Origin: Buttiauxella sp. A111
GTDB taxonomy: Bacteria; Pseudomonadota; Gammaproteobacteria; Enterobacterales; Enterobacteriaceae
Length of the DNA: 64,000 bases
Direction: 5' to 3'
Assembly: GCF_014189855.1 (NCBI RefSeq)
Contig: NZ_BJFN01000004.1
Coordinates: forward strand, 62,001 to 126,000
Under the pieces are notes generated by a model. It was not told the origin of the DNA and did not search any database. It saw only the letters and a list, made by a program, of their open reading frames with translations. Below, piece by piece: positions 19,871-28,234 of this stretch; within the stretch, counting starts at the first letter, position 1; each line of letters opens with the position of its first letter. The translations under genes were made by a program, and so were the position numbers.

Positions 19871-20788
19871 ATGATTGTTCGTCCGCAGCAACACTGGTTA
19901 ATCCGCTTATTTGTCTGGCATGGTTCGGTTCTACAAAAAATCTATTCACGCCTGCTGTTGAATGTCGCGCTCTCGATTAGCGTGATTTTCTTTCTACCGT
20001 GGTATGAAACACTCGGCATAAAACTCACCATCGCCCCCTTCAGTATTCTTGGTGTCGCAATAGCGATATTTTTGGGTTTCAGAAATAGCGTCTGCTACGC
20101 CCGTTTTAACGAGGCCCGTACGCTGTGGGGGCAACTGGCTATCACTCAGCGTTCGTTATTACGCGAGACAAAAAGCCTGCTGGGCAGCAATGAAAGCCAG
20201 ATAACGGCTTTTGTGAATTTGCAGATTGCGTTTTGCCATGCGCTACGGCTGACATTACGAAAGCGCCCGGTAGATGAGACGCTGAAGAAATACCTGTCCA
20301 GCGATGACTTACAGTGGGTGAGTCAAAGCCATGGACCATGCAATCGTATATTGCTGCTGATGGGGGACTGGTTAGCCGATAAGCGCAAACAGGGCCTGAT
20401 TTCCGACGTCGTGTGGAGCAGTCTGAATCATCATCTTAACGATCTTTCGACGGTTGCCGGAGGCTGTGAGCGCATTGCCGGTACGCCAATACCGTTCGCC
20501 TATACGCTTATTCTGCATCGTACTGTCTATCTGTTTTGTATCATGCTGCCGTTTGCGCTGGTGACCGACCTGCATTACATGACGCCATTTTTGTCGGTGT
20601 TTATTTCGTATACCTTTATTTCGCTCGACACTCTGGCAGAAGAGCTGGAAGAGCCGTTTGGCACGGAAGACAATGACCTGCCGCTGGATGCCATTTGCAA
20701 CACCATTGAGCGGGATTTACACGATATGGATGAGAGCGAGCAATTACCCGAGAAGTTGCGCCCGAACCGCCATTATAAACTCAGTTAA
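19871..20788 (+). CDS. yneE: Bestrophin-family membrane protein YneE
   Basis: An inner-membrane protein of 305 residues from the ATG at 19871 (MIVRPQQHWLIRL), the start that matches E. coli YneE; an in-frame TTG 15 bp upstream is less likely. The bestrophin pattern is clear: membrane segments near 30-75, then FLGFRNSVCYARFNEARTLWG, with two more hydrophobic segments near 205-245. Bacterial bestrophins form pentameric cation or anion channels. It stands alone between the MetE-family gene and the DUF1993 gene. Confidence 0.93.
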   Translation: MIVRPQQHWLIRLFVWHGSVLQKIYSRLLLNVALSISVIFFLPWYETLGIKLTIAPFSILGVAIAIFLGFRNSVCYARFNEARTLWGQLAITQRSLLRETKSLLGSNESQITAFVNLQIAFCHALRLTLRKRPVDETLKKYLSSDDLQWVSQSHGPCNRILLLMGDWLADKRKQGLISDVVWSSLNHHLNDLSTVAGGCERIAGTPIPFAYTLILHRTVYLFCIMLPFALVTDLHYMTPFLSVFISYTFISLDTLAEELEEPFGTEDNDLPLDAICNTIERDLHDMDESEQLPEKLRPNRHYKLS

Positions 20789-20837
20789 CGGGCGCATTTC
20801 CTTCGGATTAAACCCAAGCTACTTCAGGATGCAGGGT

Positions 20838-21341
20838 TTAGAAGATCGGGCCGACAAAATCACGCTTCCCTAGCGGCACGCCTGCCTGACGCAGAATGTC
20901 GTAAGCCGTAGTGAAGTGGAAATAGAAGTTCGGCGTGGCAAATTTATACACATAGTTGCGGGCGGTGAAACGCAATTCATGCTCGCGTGCCTTCACCACG
21001 ATTGGGCGCTCGTCGTCGCCATCGAGTTGCGCATCGGTAATGCCTTTCATGAACTCAACCGTTGCGGCAATGCGAGCCTGAAGCTGCGCGATCGTCGTTT
21101 CAGTATCTTCCATTACCGGCGCTTCAATGTCGGCCAGGCGTGCAACGGCACGTTTCGCCATATCCGTGGTGATTTGTACCTGACGCACCAGCGGGTACAT
21201 GTCTGGCGCAAGTGCGGCCTGCAACAGACTTTCTTCAGATTTGTTGTTCTCTTTCGCCCAAACAGCCGCTTTTTCAAGAATGGCGGACAGGTTGCTCAAA
21301 CCGAGGATGAACTGCGCATTGGTTTCGCTATAAATCGACAT
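20838..21341 (-). CDS. DUF1993 family protein
   Basis: A soluble all-helical protein of 167 residues. The pattern LAPDMYPLVRQVQITTDMAKRAVARL, the AREHELRFTARNYVYKFATPNFYFHFTTAYDILR block (short quote: FATPNFYFHFTTAYDIL) and a C-terminal GxxLGKRDFVGPI are characteristic of DUF1993, a DinB-like four-helix bundle. No catalytic function is established. It is transcribed alone, convergent with yneE. Confidence 0.85.
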   Translation of the reverse strand: MSIYSETNAQFILGLSNLSAILEKAAVWAKENNKSEESLLQAALAPDMYPLVRQVQITTDMAKRAVARLADIEAPVMEDTETTIAQLQARIAATVEFMKGITDAQLDGDDERPIVVKAREHELRFTARNYVYKFATPNFYFHFTTAYDILRQAGVPLGKRDFVGPIF

Positions 21342-21419
21342 TGTTACTTCCTTTAATCATCACAAAAGTGAAGCCCAGATTACACTCAGTTAGCGTCCTG
21401 CGGGTAGCAGATTCACCAC

Positions 21420-21809
21420 TCAGGCAAAGCTAAATCCCTCATCAGCCCAACCCGTAATTCCGCCAATCATTATTTTCACCGGACGCCCCAAACGCGCCAG
21501 TTTAAGCGCTGCGCGGTCGGCACCGTTACAATGTGGCCCGGCGCAGTAAACCACAAATAACGTATCCGCAGGCCATTCACTCATGCGCTCAGCAGACATA
21601 TCCCGATGGCGTAAATGCAGCGCCCCTGGAATATGGCGACGGGCAAAGGCTTCCGGTGAGCCCACGACATGCAGCAGGACGAAATCCATGTCTTCTTCTT
21701 TCATCGCACTGTGAACATCATCGCAATCTGTTTCGAGGCACAGACGCTGGAAGAAATGAGCGGCGGCGATTTCAGGACTTGCAGCGGGAAAATCAGTAAC
21801 GTAACTCAT
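21420..21809 (-). CDS. Rhodanese-like sulfurtransferase
   Basis: A single-domain rhodanese of 129 residues. HIPGALHLRHRDM is the family motif before the active-site loop, and the loop itself is YCAGPHCNGA with Cys89 as the likely persulfide-forming residue and a second Cys94. GGITGWADEGF closes the domain. It is divergent from an FtrA-type regulator gene 123 bp away, an arrangement that suggests it is the regulator's target. It probably moves sulfane sulfur to a thiol or cyanide acceptor. Confidence 0.9.
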   Translation of the reverse strand: MSYVTDFPAASPEIAAAHFFQRLCLETDCDDVHSAMKEEDMDFVLLHVVGSPEAFARRHIPGALHLRHRDMSAERMSEWPADTLFVVYCAGPHCNGADRAALKLARLGRPVKIMIGGITGWADEGFSFA

Positions 21810-21931
21810 AGTGATTCCTCATGATGGTGAATGAATAGTGCTGAGTTATCACTATAGAGCGCGGGGTGTGTCTTGACGTGTGGCATAAATGACAGATAAC
21901 GTGAAGATCATGACAATCGCCTGGGGCACTC

Positions 21932-22912
21932 ATGCAAAACCCTCTTGTTGTCGCACTGGCGTATGACGGCCTGTGCACCTTTGAATTTGGTGTGGTTGTG
22001 GAAGTCTTCGGCCTGCCACGCCCGGAAATGGGCGAAAACTGGTATCGCTTTGCGGTCGCAGGAATCGAGCCCGGAGAACTTAAAGCGACCGGCGGGATCC
22101 GGTTGGCGGTGGACGGCGGTCTGTCTCTACTGGCACAAGCCGGAACGATTGTTGTACCTGGCTGGCGTGGAGCCGACGAACCCGTTCCCGAGGAATTATG
22201 CGAGGCACTACGCGCGGCACATTTGCGCGGTGCGCGAGTGATGTCGATTTGCTCCGGCGTGTTTGTGCTGGCCGCCGCTGGCTTGCTTAACGGTTTACAG
22301 GCTTCAACCCATTGGCGTTATACCGAAAAACTGCAACAGCGCTACCCAGAAATTCAGGTGATGCCGGATGTGTTGTATATCGATAACGGTTCGGTGCTGA
22401 CCTCCGCAGGCAGTGCGGCGGGTATTGATTTAAGTCTGTATCTGGTACGGCGAGATTACGGCCAACTGGCCGCCAATAGCGTGGCTCGCAGGCTGGTTGT
22501 GCCACCGCATCGCGTCGGCGGCCAGGCGCAGTTTATCGAACAGCCGGTGCCTGTCGCTTATGAAAGCCAGCGCCTCAGCCCGCTGTTTGATTATCTGCAA
22601 AGCCATCTTGCCGATGAGCATACCGTTGAGTCGCTGGCGGCTTTTACCGGCATGAGCCCGAGAACGTTTTTACGTCGTTTTTCCGCGACAACCGGCACTA
22701 CGCCTTCACGTTGGTTGCTCAATATGCGCCTGACACGTTGCCGTGATTTACTGGAAAGCAGCACGCTGTCAATTGACGAAATTGCCGAACGTGTTGGTTT
22801 TGGGAGTACCGCCACATTGCGCCACCATTTCCGCGCTAAGTTATCAACAACGCCTGTTGCCTACCGTAAGACATTTACTTCAGGTAACGAAAAAATGATT
22901 ACCTCACGCTAA
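21932..22912 (+). CDS. ftrA: FtrA-type transcriptional regulator (DJ-1/PfpI plus AraC domains)
   Basis: A 326-residue regulator of the GlxA/FtrA type. Residues ~6-180 form a DJ-1/PfpI-like domain with a nucleophile-elbow-like SICSGVFVLAAAGLL, and residues ~220-320 form an AraC-type double HTH (SLAAFTGMSPRTFLRRFSATTG and IDEIAERVGFGSTATLRHHF). These proteins bind DNA through the AraC part; the PfpI part senses a small molecule. It is divergent from a rhodanese gene, its likely target. The gene name rests on family resemblance. Confidence 0.85.
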   Translation: MQNPLVVALAYDGLCTFEFGVVVEVFGLPRPEMGENWYRFAVAGIEPGELKATGGIRLAVDGGLSLLAQAGTIVVPGWRGADEPVPEELCEALRAAHLRGARVMSICSGVFVLAAAGLLNGLQASTHWRYTEKLQQRYPEIQVMPDVLYIDNGSVLTSAGSAAGIDLSLYLVRRDYGQLAANSVARRLVVPPHRVGGQAQFIEQPVPVAYESQRLSPLFDYLQSHLADEHTVESLAAFTGMSPRTFLRRFSATTGTTPSRWLLNMRLTRCRDLLESSTLSIDEIAERVGFGSTATLRHHFRAKLSTTPVAYRKTFTSGNEKMITSR

Positions 22913-22975
22913 ACAACGTGATAGAGATAACGGCATTATTTTGAAATTGAGCAGATGAATTTATCTGGAGTTGAA

Positions 22976-23326
22976 ATGCGTAAATTGAATGTGTTGTTTT
23001 TTTCCGCGGCCCTGATGGCCGGTACTTTGCCAATGGCGTTCACAGCTAACGCCGAAAATGCGCCAGGCGCATCCCCTGCTGGGCAAACTTCTTCTTTTGA
23101 AATCACAGAGTTCCATGCAGATTACAAGCCATTCAAAATTGGCGACATCGTGCCGGATTTATACCGCACTAAGCCTTATCAGATTGATGCCTGGCAAATC
23201 AGACACCTGCCAGCGCCAGAGGCCGGGAGCCACTGGACATATATGGGCGGGAACTATGTGTTGATTACTGACGCAGAAGGGAAAATTTTACGCGCCATGA
23301 ATGGCGATATTTTCTACGGGCACTAA
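22976..23326 (+). CDS. RcnB-like periplasmic protein
   Basis: A small exported protein of 116 residues from the ATG at 22976, chosen because GGAG lies 5 nt upstream and it opens a signal peptide (MRKLNVLFFSAALMAGTLP, cut near TANA). The mature part follows the RcnB pattern: FKIGDIVPDLYRTKPYQI, then W...LPAPEAGSHWTYMGGNYVLI, then a Gly-containing C-terminus. RcnB helps nickel/cobalt homeostasis in the periplasm in E. coli; no rcnA efflux gene is next to this copy, so its role is uncertain. Confidence 0.8.
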   Translation: MRKLNVLFFSAALMAGTLPMAFTANAENAPGASPAGQTSSFEITEFHADYKPFKIGDIVPDLYRTKPYQIDAWQIRHLPAPEAGSHWTYMGGNYVLITDAEGKILRAMNGDIFYGH

Positions 23327-23345
23327 TTTTTTTGAAGCACTAAAA

Positions 23346-23380
23346 GAAAAAACCCTGACGCAACGCCAGGGTTTATTTTT
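23346..23380. terminator. Bidirectional intrinsic terminator
   Basis: AAACCCTG and CAGGGTTT flank a short loop and are followed by TATTTTT on the plus strand and preceded by an A-run, so it can stop both the RcnB-like gene and the convergent small exported-protein gene. Confidence 0.8.
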
Positions 23381-23397
23381 CACTCACTCAACTCACA

Positions 23398-23691
23398 TCA
23401 GAACCAGCACGTCGTGCCGTTATCCGCCTGACTTCCCCCCGTTGAAGCACAAGTTGGCAGACGTTTACCGTCATGGGTAATCATCGGCGTTTTGCTCTTA
23501 TGGGCCACAGTATGTTTTTGATTCTGCGCTTTGCTTTTGTTGACATTGCAGCTGCCATCCGCCTCGGAAACTTGCGTACAACCGGAATGCTCAAGTTTGG
23601 CGCGGTAAGAGGCAGAAATTGCGAATGCCGGAGAAACCGTTCCTGCGACCAGTGCAGTGGTTAACAGTGCAAGGATAATCTTTTTCATCAT
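23398..23691 (-). CDS. Small exported cysteine-containing protein of unknown function
   Basis: A 97-residue protein with a clear signal peptide (MMKKIILALLTTALVAGTV, cut near PAFA). The mature part of about 72 residues is Lys/Ser/Thr-rich with four cysteines (SGCTQ, GSCNV, PTCAS, TTCWF), which could form two disulfides in the periplasm. I do not recognise the family. It is a single gene with its own upstream region and a shared terminator downstream. Confidence 0.8.
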   Translation of the reverse strand: MMKKIILALLTTALVAGTVSPAFAISASYRAKLEHSGCTQVSEADGSCNVNKSKAQNQKHTVAHKSKTPMITHDGKRLPTCASTGGSQADNGTTCWF

Positions 23692-23999
23692 TAACTCTCT
23701 TTTCTAAATATTATGAGTAAAACAGTGCCCCTGTTTTACATTGTGTTTGCTATATCCTTGCAGGCCCTCATTCCCGGAATGCTGTCTTGCTCGTTGGCAA
23801 GTCCATTGGGCAGGCTGCGATTCTGTCTACTTACATTCATAGCGTAAATGATCAAGAGGTGAAGTATTGCGTTGAATCAACCCCGGTTGAAACATCGTCG
23901 TCCCCAGGAGTTGTCTGATTGAATAATGACGGTGGGTTACAAATACGCTGAAGGGATGAACGAAAAAGCCCAGCACCAATGGATGCCGGGCCAGATTTA
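23692..23999. other. Non-coding gap
   Basis: A 308-bp gap containing the promoter side of the small exported protein gene and, at its right end, the terminator of the next gene. No other gene, repeat or RNA structure stands out. Confidence 0.6.
23969..23994 (-). terminator. Intrinsic terminator
   Basis: On the minus strand GCCCGGCA and TGCTGGGC pair with one mismatch around a short loop and are followed by TTTTT, directly 3' of the 97-residue hypothetical gene. Confidence 0.8.
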
Positions 24000-24293
24000 T
24001 TACGCGGTACGCATCGCTTTAATCTTCGAGTAACCGTACTCAAAAATCATGTCAGTGGTACACATAAAGACAATCACATCACCCGACCCGCATTCTTCCA
24101 GCGTTTCGTTTAATTCCGCATCAAACTCTTTCGACAGTTGCGGCATCAACATCTGCATGTCGCCTGGATAATCTTCATCTTCGTCTGCTGGCATATCTTC
24201 AATTTTTGAACCGCGCACCACATAAACCAACACGTTTTTGTCGTTGAACACGATTGGTGCACGCAGATGCTTGCCCGTAGGATGCTTAGCCAT
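24000..24293 (-). CDS. Hypothetical protein, acidic
   Basis: A soluble 97-residue protein, not recognised. It has an acidic central patch (MPADEDEDYPGDM) and a C-terminal half LNETLEECGSGDVIVFMCTTD with two cysteines, suggesting a small alpha/beta fold. It has a proper terminator and a start at MAKHPTGKH preceded by an A/G-rich stretch (AAAAAGGGTAAC), so it is very likely expressed. It is divergent from the GFA-family gene. Confidence 0.75.
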   Translation of the reverse strand: MAKHPTGKHLRAPIVFNDKNVLVYVVRGSKIEDMPADEDEDYPGDMQMLMPQLSKEFDAELNETLEECGSGDVIVFMCTTDMIFEYGYSKIKAMRTA

Positions 24294-24431
24294 TTTGTTA
24301 CCCTTTTTCTTTATGCTGGAAATTTGGCGCTATCCTCGCAAAAGATGATGCGAAAAGACAGCCTCAGTGTAATGACAAGCCGTCGTTACCCACTAAGCTT
24401 GTCGGATATCAAAACTGAAACTGAGGTTAGT

Positions 24432-24842
24432 ATGAATCAAAAAATGGCTGCGAAATGTCACTGTGGTGCCGTCGCCTTTACCGTGGAACTCACCGATGGA
24501 TTTAATACCATTCGCCGCTGTAACTGCTCATTTTGCCGCATGCGCGGTGCGATCGCAGTCTCAGCTCCGCTCTCTGGTATCGACGTTACCAAGGGCAAAG
24601 ATAAACTGACTGAATACCGCTTTAACACCGGCGAAGCGGTGCATTTTTTCTGTTCCGTATGCGGGATTTACACCTTCCACCAACGCCGTTCCAACCCCGA
24701 ACAATACGGCGTTAACGTTGCCTGCATCGAAGGGGTTTCTCCGTTTGATTTCCCTAAGGTCACCGTTATGGAGGGTGCTCATCATCCGAAAGATGGCGGG
24801 GGTGGCGTGGCGGGGTATTTGACCTTTACAACAACACCATAA
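24432..24842 (+). CDS. GFA/CENP-V family zinc protein
   Basis: A 136-residue protein from the ATG at 24432 (GAGG 6 nt upstream). The zinc-binding cysteines of the glutathione-dependent formaldehyde-activating fold are present: KCHCGAV, CNCSFCRMRGA and FFCSVCGIY. Family members bind glutathione adducts or other small substrates, and many have no demonstrated activity. It is a single gene that ends at a hairpin shared with the DUF2157 gene. Confidence 0.88.
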   Translation: MNQKMAAKCHCGAVAFTVELTDGFNTIRRCNCSFCRMRGAIAVSAPLSGIDVTKGKDKLTEYRFNTGEAVHFFCSVCGIYTFHQRRSNPEQYGVNVACIEGVSPFDFPKVTVMEGAHHPKDGGGGVAGYLTFTTTP

Positions 24843-24848
24843 GTCGGG

Positions 24849-24872
24849 TGAGGATACCCATCGGTATCCTCA
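24849..24872. terminator. Hairpin between convergent genes
   Basis: TGAGGATACC-catc-GGTATCCTCA is a perfect 10-bp stem between the GFA and DUF2157 genes, suited to stop transcription from both sides although the T-run is weak. Confidence 0.7.
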
Positions 24873-24879
24873 TTAAGGA

Positions 24880-25902
24880 CTAACGCCCTTCCCCAATTCG
24901 CCAAATTTTCTCCGCGTAGCGACCAACCAGCGCCAGCGAGATGGCAAGCAACAGGAAGAAAATCACTTTGTTGGTGCCGTCCCAGAACAGTTCGAAATAT
25001 CGCGTGTAGAGATTAATGCCGAGAAAAGTTAACCCGAACCCACGCAGCATGCCATCGTCGGTTTTCAGGCTTATCCAGATGCACGCCACTGCCGCCAACG
25101 CAAACAGCAAAGACCAGTGCAACAGTTCAATTTGGCGCACGCTCTGCCAGATATCGACATCGTAATTGCCAAATATCGACAAAATCCACAGCGCGATAAA
25201 CAGATACAGCAGCCCCATCGCTTTGCTGACGTTAAATAAATTGCGCTGCTGTAATGGCGTTTTAAGTAAATAACAGGCCGCCAGCAGCACGGCTCCGAAT
25301 AACACAAATCGAATCGGGTAGTTCATGCCGAGCCAATATGCCCCCCATCCCGAAGCATAGCCCGTTGAGGAGCCGAAGAAGCTGCCTAATGCCAGCAGAC
25401 AAAAAAGCCAGATAAGCCCCGAACGCGCCAGGTAGCCCATCACGCCATAAATCGCACAGCCCAGTAAAAATAGCGGAGCGACATTCCCGCTGCCGTTGTC
25501 CAGCGCCATGCCGACCTGCGATAAACTGAGCGCGGTGAATAACACGCCGAGGAACACGATCGCCTCATTGCTGTAGCGTTTTCCCGGTGTGCGTTTTTGG
25601 CGCTGAAAACCCCACGCGTAAAAAGCCATGGCTATTATCGCCAGAATAATGGCGCGGGTGGCATAGCCAAAATTAAACAGCAACGCCAACAGATATTCAT
25701 CGGCGACCAGACTTCCGATGGCGATAATCACGCAAGCCAGCGCTACCCAGAAGGCGTAGCGGCTCATACGTTGCCAGTCAAAAAATTGCACCGAGAGATG
25801 TTGTTGCAGCCGCTGTTGTTCAGCCGCATCGATGACCCCTTCCTGACGCCAACCTTCCAGGGTGCGCTGGACGATCTTTTCCTGTTTGCGTGTTACTTTC
25901 AT
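24880..25902 (-). CDS. DUF2157 integral membrane protein
   Basis: A 340-residue inner-membrane protein. The N-terminal soluble stretch (about 1-45) has the DUF2157 pattern: TLEGWRQEGVIDAAEQQRLQQHL, followed by about ten hydrophobic segments. No transport or enzymatic motif is visible, and the family function is unknown. It is a single gene ending at a shared hairpin. Confidence 0.85.
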   Translation of the reverse strand: MKVTRKQEKIVQRTLEGWRQEGVIDAAEQQRLQQHLSVQFFDWQRMSRYAFWVALACVIIAIGSLVADEYLLALLFNFGYATRAIILAIIAMAFYAWGFQRQKRTPGKRYSNEAIVFLGVLFTALSLSQVGMALDNGSGNVAPLFLLGCAIYGVMGYLARSGLIWLFCLLALGSFFGSSTGYASGWGAYWLGMNYPIRFVLFGAVLLAACYLLKTPLQQRNLFNVSKAMGLLYLFIALWILSIFGNYDVDIWQSVRQIELLHWSLLFALAAVACIWISLKTDDGMLRGFGLTFLGINLYTRYFELFWDGTNKVIFFLLLAISLALVGRYAEKIWRIGEGR

Positions 25903-26003
25903 AAGGTTTTCCTGACCTGATTCCTGGCGTCACGTTACAACATTTTGTCGTAACCTAAGACAGGACACTTTCTGATTAGTGAATTTTAGCCGAGGATAAA
26001 CCG

Positions 26004-26765
26004 ATGCAGGACTGGAACCCCGCTCTCTATTTGCAGTTTGAAGCCGAACGCACCCGCCCGGCAGCTGAATTGGCCGCACGACTCAAGCACCCTGGTGCGC
26101 AACATGTTTCTGATTTGGGTTGTGGCCCCGGTAACAGCACCGCACTGTTGTGTAAAGCGTTCCCACAAGCGACGGTCACGGGCGTTGATAACTCCCCGGC
26201 GATGCTGGAAAAAGCGCGAACCGCTTTGCCTGATTGCCAGTTTGTGAACGCGGATGTGGCGCTATGGCAGCCTGAGGTGAAGCAAGATGTCATTTATGCT
26301 AATGCGTCTTTGCAATGGTTGGGCGACCATGCAACGCTGTTTCCACATCTTGCCGCACAACTCGCCGACAACGGAGTTTTAGCGGTACAAATGCCGGATA
26401 ACTGGCAAGAGCCGACACACACACTGATGCGCCAGGTGGCTGCTGAGTTGGGTAGACCGGATTCAGGACGCGAAGCATTACTGGACGCACAAGAGTATTA
26501 CGATGTGCTGGCACAATCAGGATGCACGGTGGATATCTGGCGGACCACCTATTTCCACGTGATGCCGTCTGCGCGAGCGATTATTGACTGGCTTAGTTCC
26601 ACCGGTTTGCGCCCGTATCTCGCAAACCTTGATAACATTCAACAGCAGGCGTTTCTTGAGCGTTATCACGCATTTTTACAGAAAGCCTATCCGCCACAAT
26701 CCGATGGCAATGTGCTGATGTTGTTCCCGCGTCTGTTTATTGTGGCGCGGAAAGCATCGGCCTGA
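26004..26765 (+). CDS. tam: Trans-aconitate 2-methyltransferase
   Basis: A 253-residue class I SAM-dependent methyltransferase. Motif [10 protein letters not shown] (about residues 37-45), motif II acid [15 protein letters not shown], and the family-typical [15 protein letters not shown] and [12 protein letters not shown] are present; all match E. coli Tam, which methylates trans-aconitate, a by-product that inhibits the citrate cycle. The start [13 protein letters not shown] is the family start. It is a single gene. Confidence 0.94.
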   Translation: MQDWNPALYLQFEAERTRPAAELAARLKHPGAQHVSDLGCGPGNSTALLCKAFPQATVTGVDNSPAMLEKARTALPDCQFVNADVALWQPEVKQDVIYANASLQWLGDHATLFPHLAAQLADNGVLAVQMPDNWQEPTHTLMRQVAAELGRPDSGREALLDAQEYYDVLAQSGCTVDIWRTTYFHVMPSARAIIDWLSSTGLRPYLANLDNIQQQAFLERYHAFLQKAYPPQSDGNVLMLFPRLFIVARKASA

Positions 26766-26777
26766 TGCCCTTCTGAG

Positions 26778-26808
26778 GCAGCGTTTCGACTTCACGCCAA
26801 AACGCTGC
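26778..26808. terminator. Hairpin between tam and the PACE gene
   Basis: GCAGCGTTT and AAACGCTGC form a 9-bp stem between these convergent genes, followed on the plus strand by ACTGTTATTTT. Confidence 0.75.
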
Positions 26809-26812
26809 ACTG

Positions 26813-27253
26813 TTATTTTGTGGAAACGGCCTGCCCCTGATACCAGCGGACACGCAATGTGTCGAAGGCCCAGTTATAAATCACGCTATACGGCAGGAAG
26901 AACAGGAAGAAACCAATCTCGACCATAAACGCCTGAAGCAGGGTAATGTCGAGCATCCAGGCAGCTATCGGCAAGCCGATCAGGATAAAGCCCCCTTCAA
27001 ACCCTACGGCGTGCGCCACACGCAACGGCATTCGGCGCTTTTGGCCAACGGGGAAAAACTTATCGAAACCTGCGTTATAAATCATGTTCCATACCATCGC
27101 GACGGTCGACAGCATAATTGACAGCGCGCCCATCTGGAACAGCGGCTTATCCATAATCCAGGCCGCTACTGGCGCACAAATCGCAATCGCGATAACTTCG
27201 AAACCCACCGCATGCACGATGCGTTCGGCAAATGTTCTTTTTTGAGATTGCAT
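26813..27253 (-). CDS. PACE-family multidrug efflux transporter
   Basis: A 146-residue inner-membrane protein made of two tandem repeats of the bacterial transmembrane pair domain. Each starts with RxxHAVGFE: ERIVHAVGFEVIAIAI near residue 10 and RVAHAVGFEGGFILIG near residue 78, with WNMIYNAGFDKFFP and YNWAFDTLR as the conserved pair. Proteobacterial antimicrobial-compound efflux pumps such as AceI export biocides or polyamines by proton exchange. It is divergent from a LysR gene 106 bp away, like aceI/aceR, so substrate-induced expression is likely. The substrate is not known. Confidence 0.9.
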   Translation of the reverse strand: MQSQKRTFAERIVHAVGFEVIAIAICAPVAAWIMDKPLFQMGALSIMLSTVAMVWNMIYNAGFDKFFPVGQKRRMPLRVAHAVGFEGGFILIGLPIAAWMLDITLLQAFMVEIGFFLFFLPYSVIYNWAFDTLRVRWYQGQAVSTK

Positions 27254-27359
27254 AATCCACTCCAGACTCAGTCATAACATTGTGACTATGTCGCACATTG
27301 TCATCGATATTAGTGGTAGAATAAAGTCATTAACCATCGATAAAAACGATACATGCAGA

Positions 27360-28229
27360 ATGATGAAATACTCTCCTGAATCCCTCGAAGCGTTTCTGCA
27401 AGCGGTTGAAACCGGCTCGTTCTCTGCGGCGGCTCGCAAACTTAAAAAGAGCCAGTCAACGGTGAGCAGTGCGATTGCCAATCTGGAAGCCGATCTCGGC
27501 TTGACGCTGTTTGACCGCCAGAGCCGACAGCCAATGCTGACCGAGCAGGGTAAGCACATTTTGCCGTACATCCAGTCGATTATGGCGGCAAGCGAGCGGC
27601 TCAATGAAGCCTCGGTGCGCCTGGGCTCAGATGTGGAACCGCGCCTGAGTTTTGTGCTGTCTGATGTCTGGCAAACGGCGCATCACGAATCCATTCTCCA
27701 GCGTTTTTCGCAACGCTTCCCGGATATCGAATTTGAATGCCTGATTGCCGAAGATGAAGACGTTATCGACCTGATTCAGATTGGCCGGGCGCACGTTGGC
27801 GTGTTGCGTGTGCAGCCACGTTACCCGGTTGATGTCAGCGTGGCGCGTTTGCAGGTCGGTGCAGAAATGGCCATTTTTATTCATCGACAGCATCCGTTAG
27901 CCCAATTGAAAACCGTTGAAATGGACAGTTTGCAGACGGTCCGTCAACTTCGTCTGAGCACATTTACTGATCCAACACGTAATAAAAGCGGCGGCCCGAT
28001 GTGGTCTTCACCGTCGTTGTTGATGCTGCTGGAAATGGCGGAACAAGGGTTTGGCTGGGGGATTTTACCGCGTTGGTTGGTTAAGCAGTTTGGACACAAT
28101 ATTTTGCAGGAGCTGCCTGTTGCAGGCTGGCCACAGCGCATTGAAGTTGATGTTATCTGGTCAAATAAAACGCCCCCAGGACTTGCAGGGCGTTGGATGA
28201 TCGATCAGTTGCGGATGCAGGAAGGCTAA
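27360..28229 (+). CDS. LysR-family transcriptional regulator
   Basis: A 289-residue LysR regulator. I start at the ATG at 27360 because LysR proteins begin about five residues before the first HTH helix (ESLEAFLQAVETGSFSAAAR); an in-frame ATG at 27282 would add 26 unusual residues. HTH: FSAAARKLKKSQSTVSSAIANLE. The effector domain spans about 90-289. Divergent from the PACE pump gene, it is probably that pump's activator. Confidence 0.92.
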   Translation: MMKYSPESLEAFLQAVETGSFSAAARKLKKSQSTVSSAIANLEADLGLTLFDRQSRQPMLTEQGKHILPYIQSIMAASERLNEASVRLGSDVEPRLSFVLSDVWQTAHHESILQRFSQRFPDIEFECLIAEDEDVIDLIQIGRAHVGVLRVQPRYPVDVSVARLQVGAEMAIFIHRQHPLAQLKTVEMDSLQTVRQLRLSTFTDPTRNKSGGPMWSSPSLLMLLEMAEQGFGWGILPRWLVKQFGHNILQELPVAGWPQRIEVDVIWSNKTPPGLAGRWMIDQLRMQEG

Positions 28230-28234
28230 GAAGG

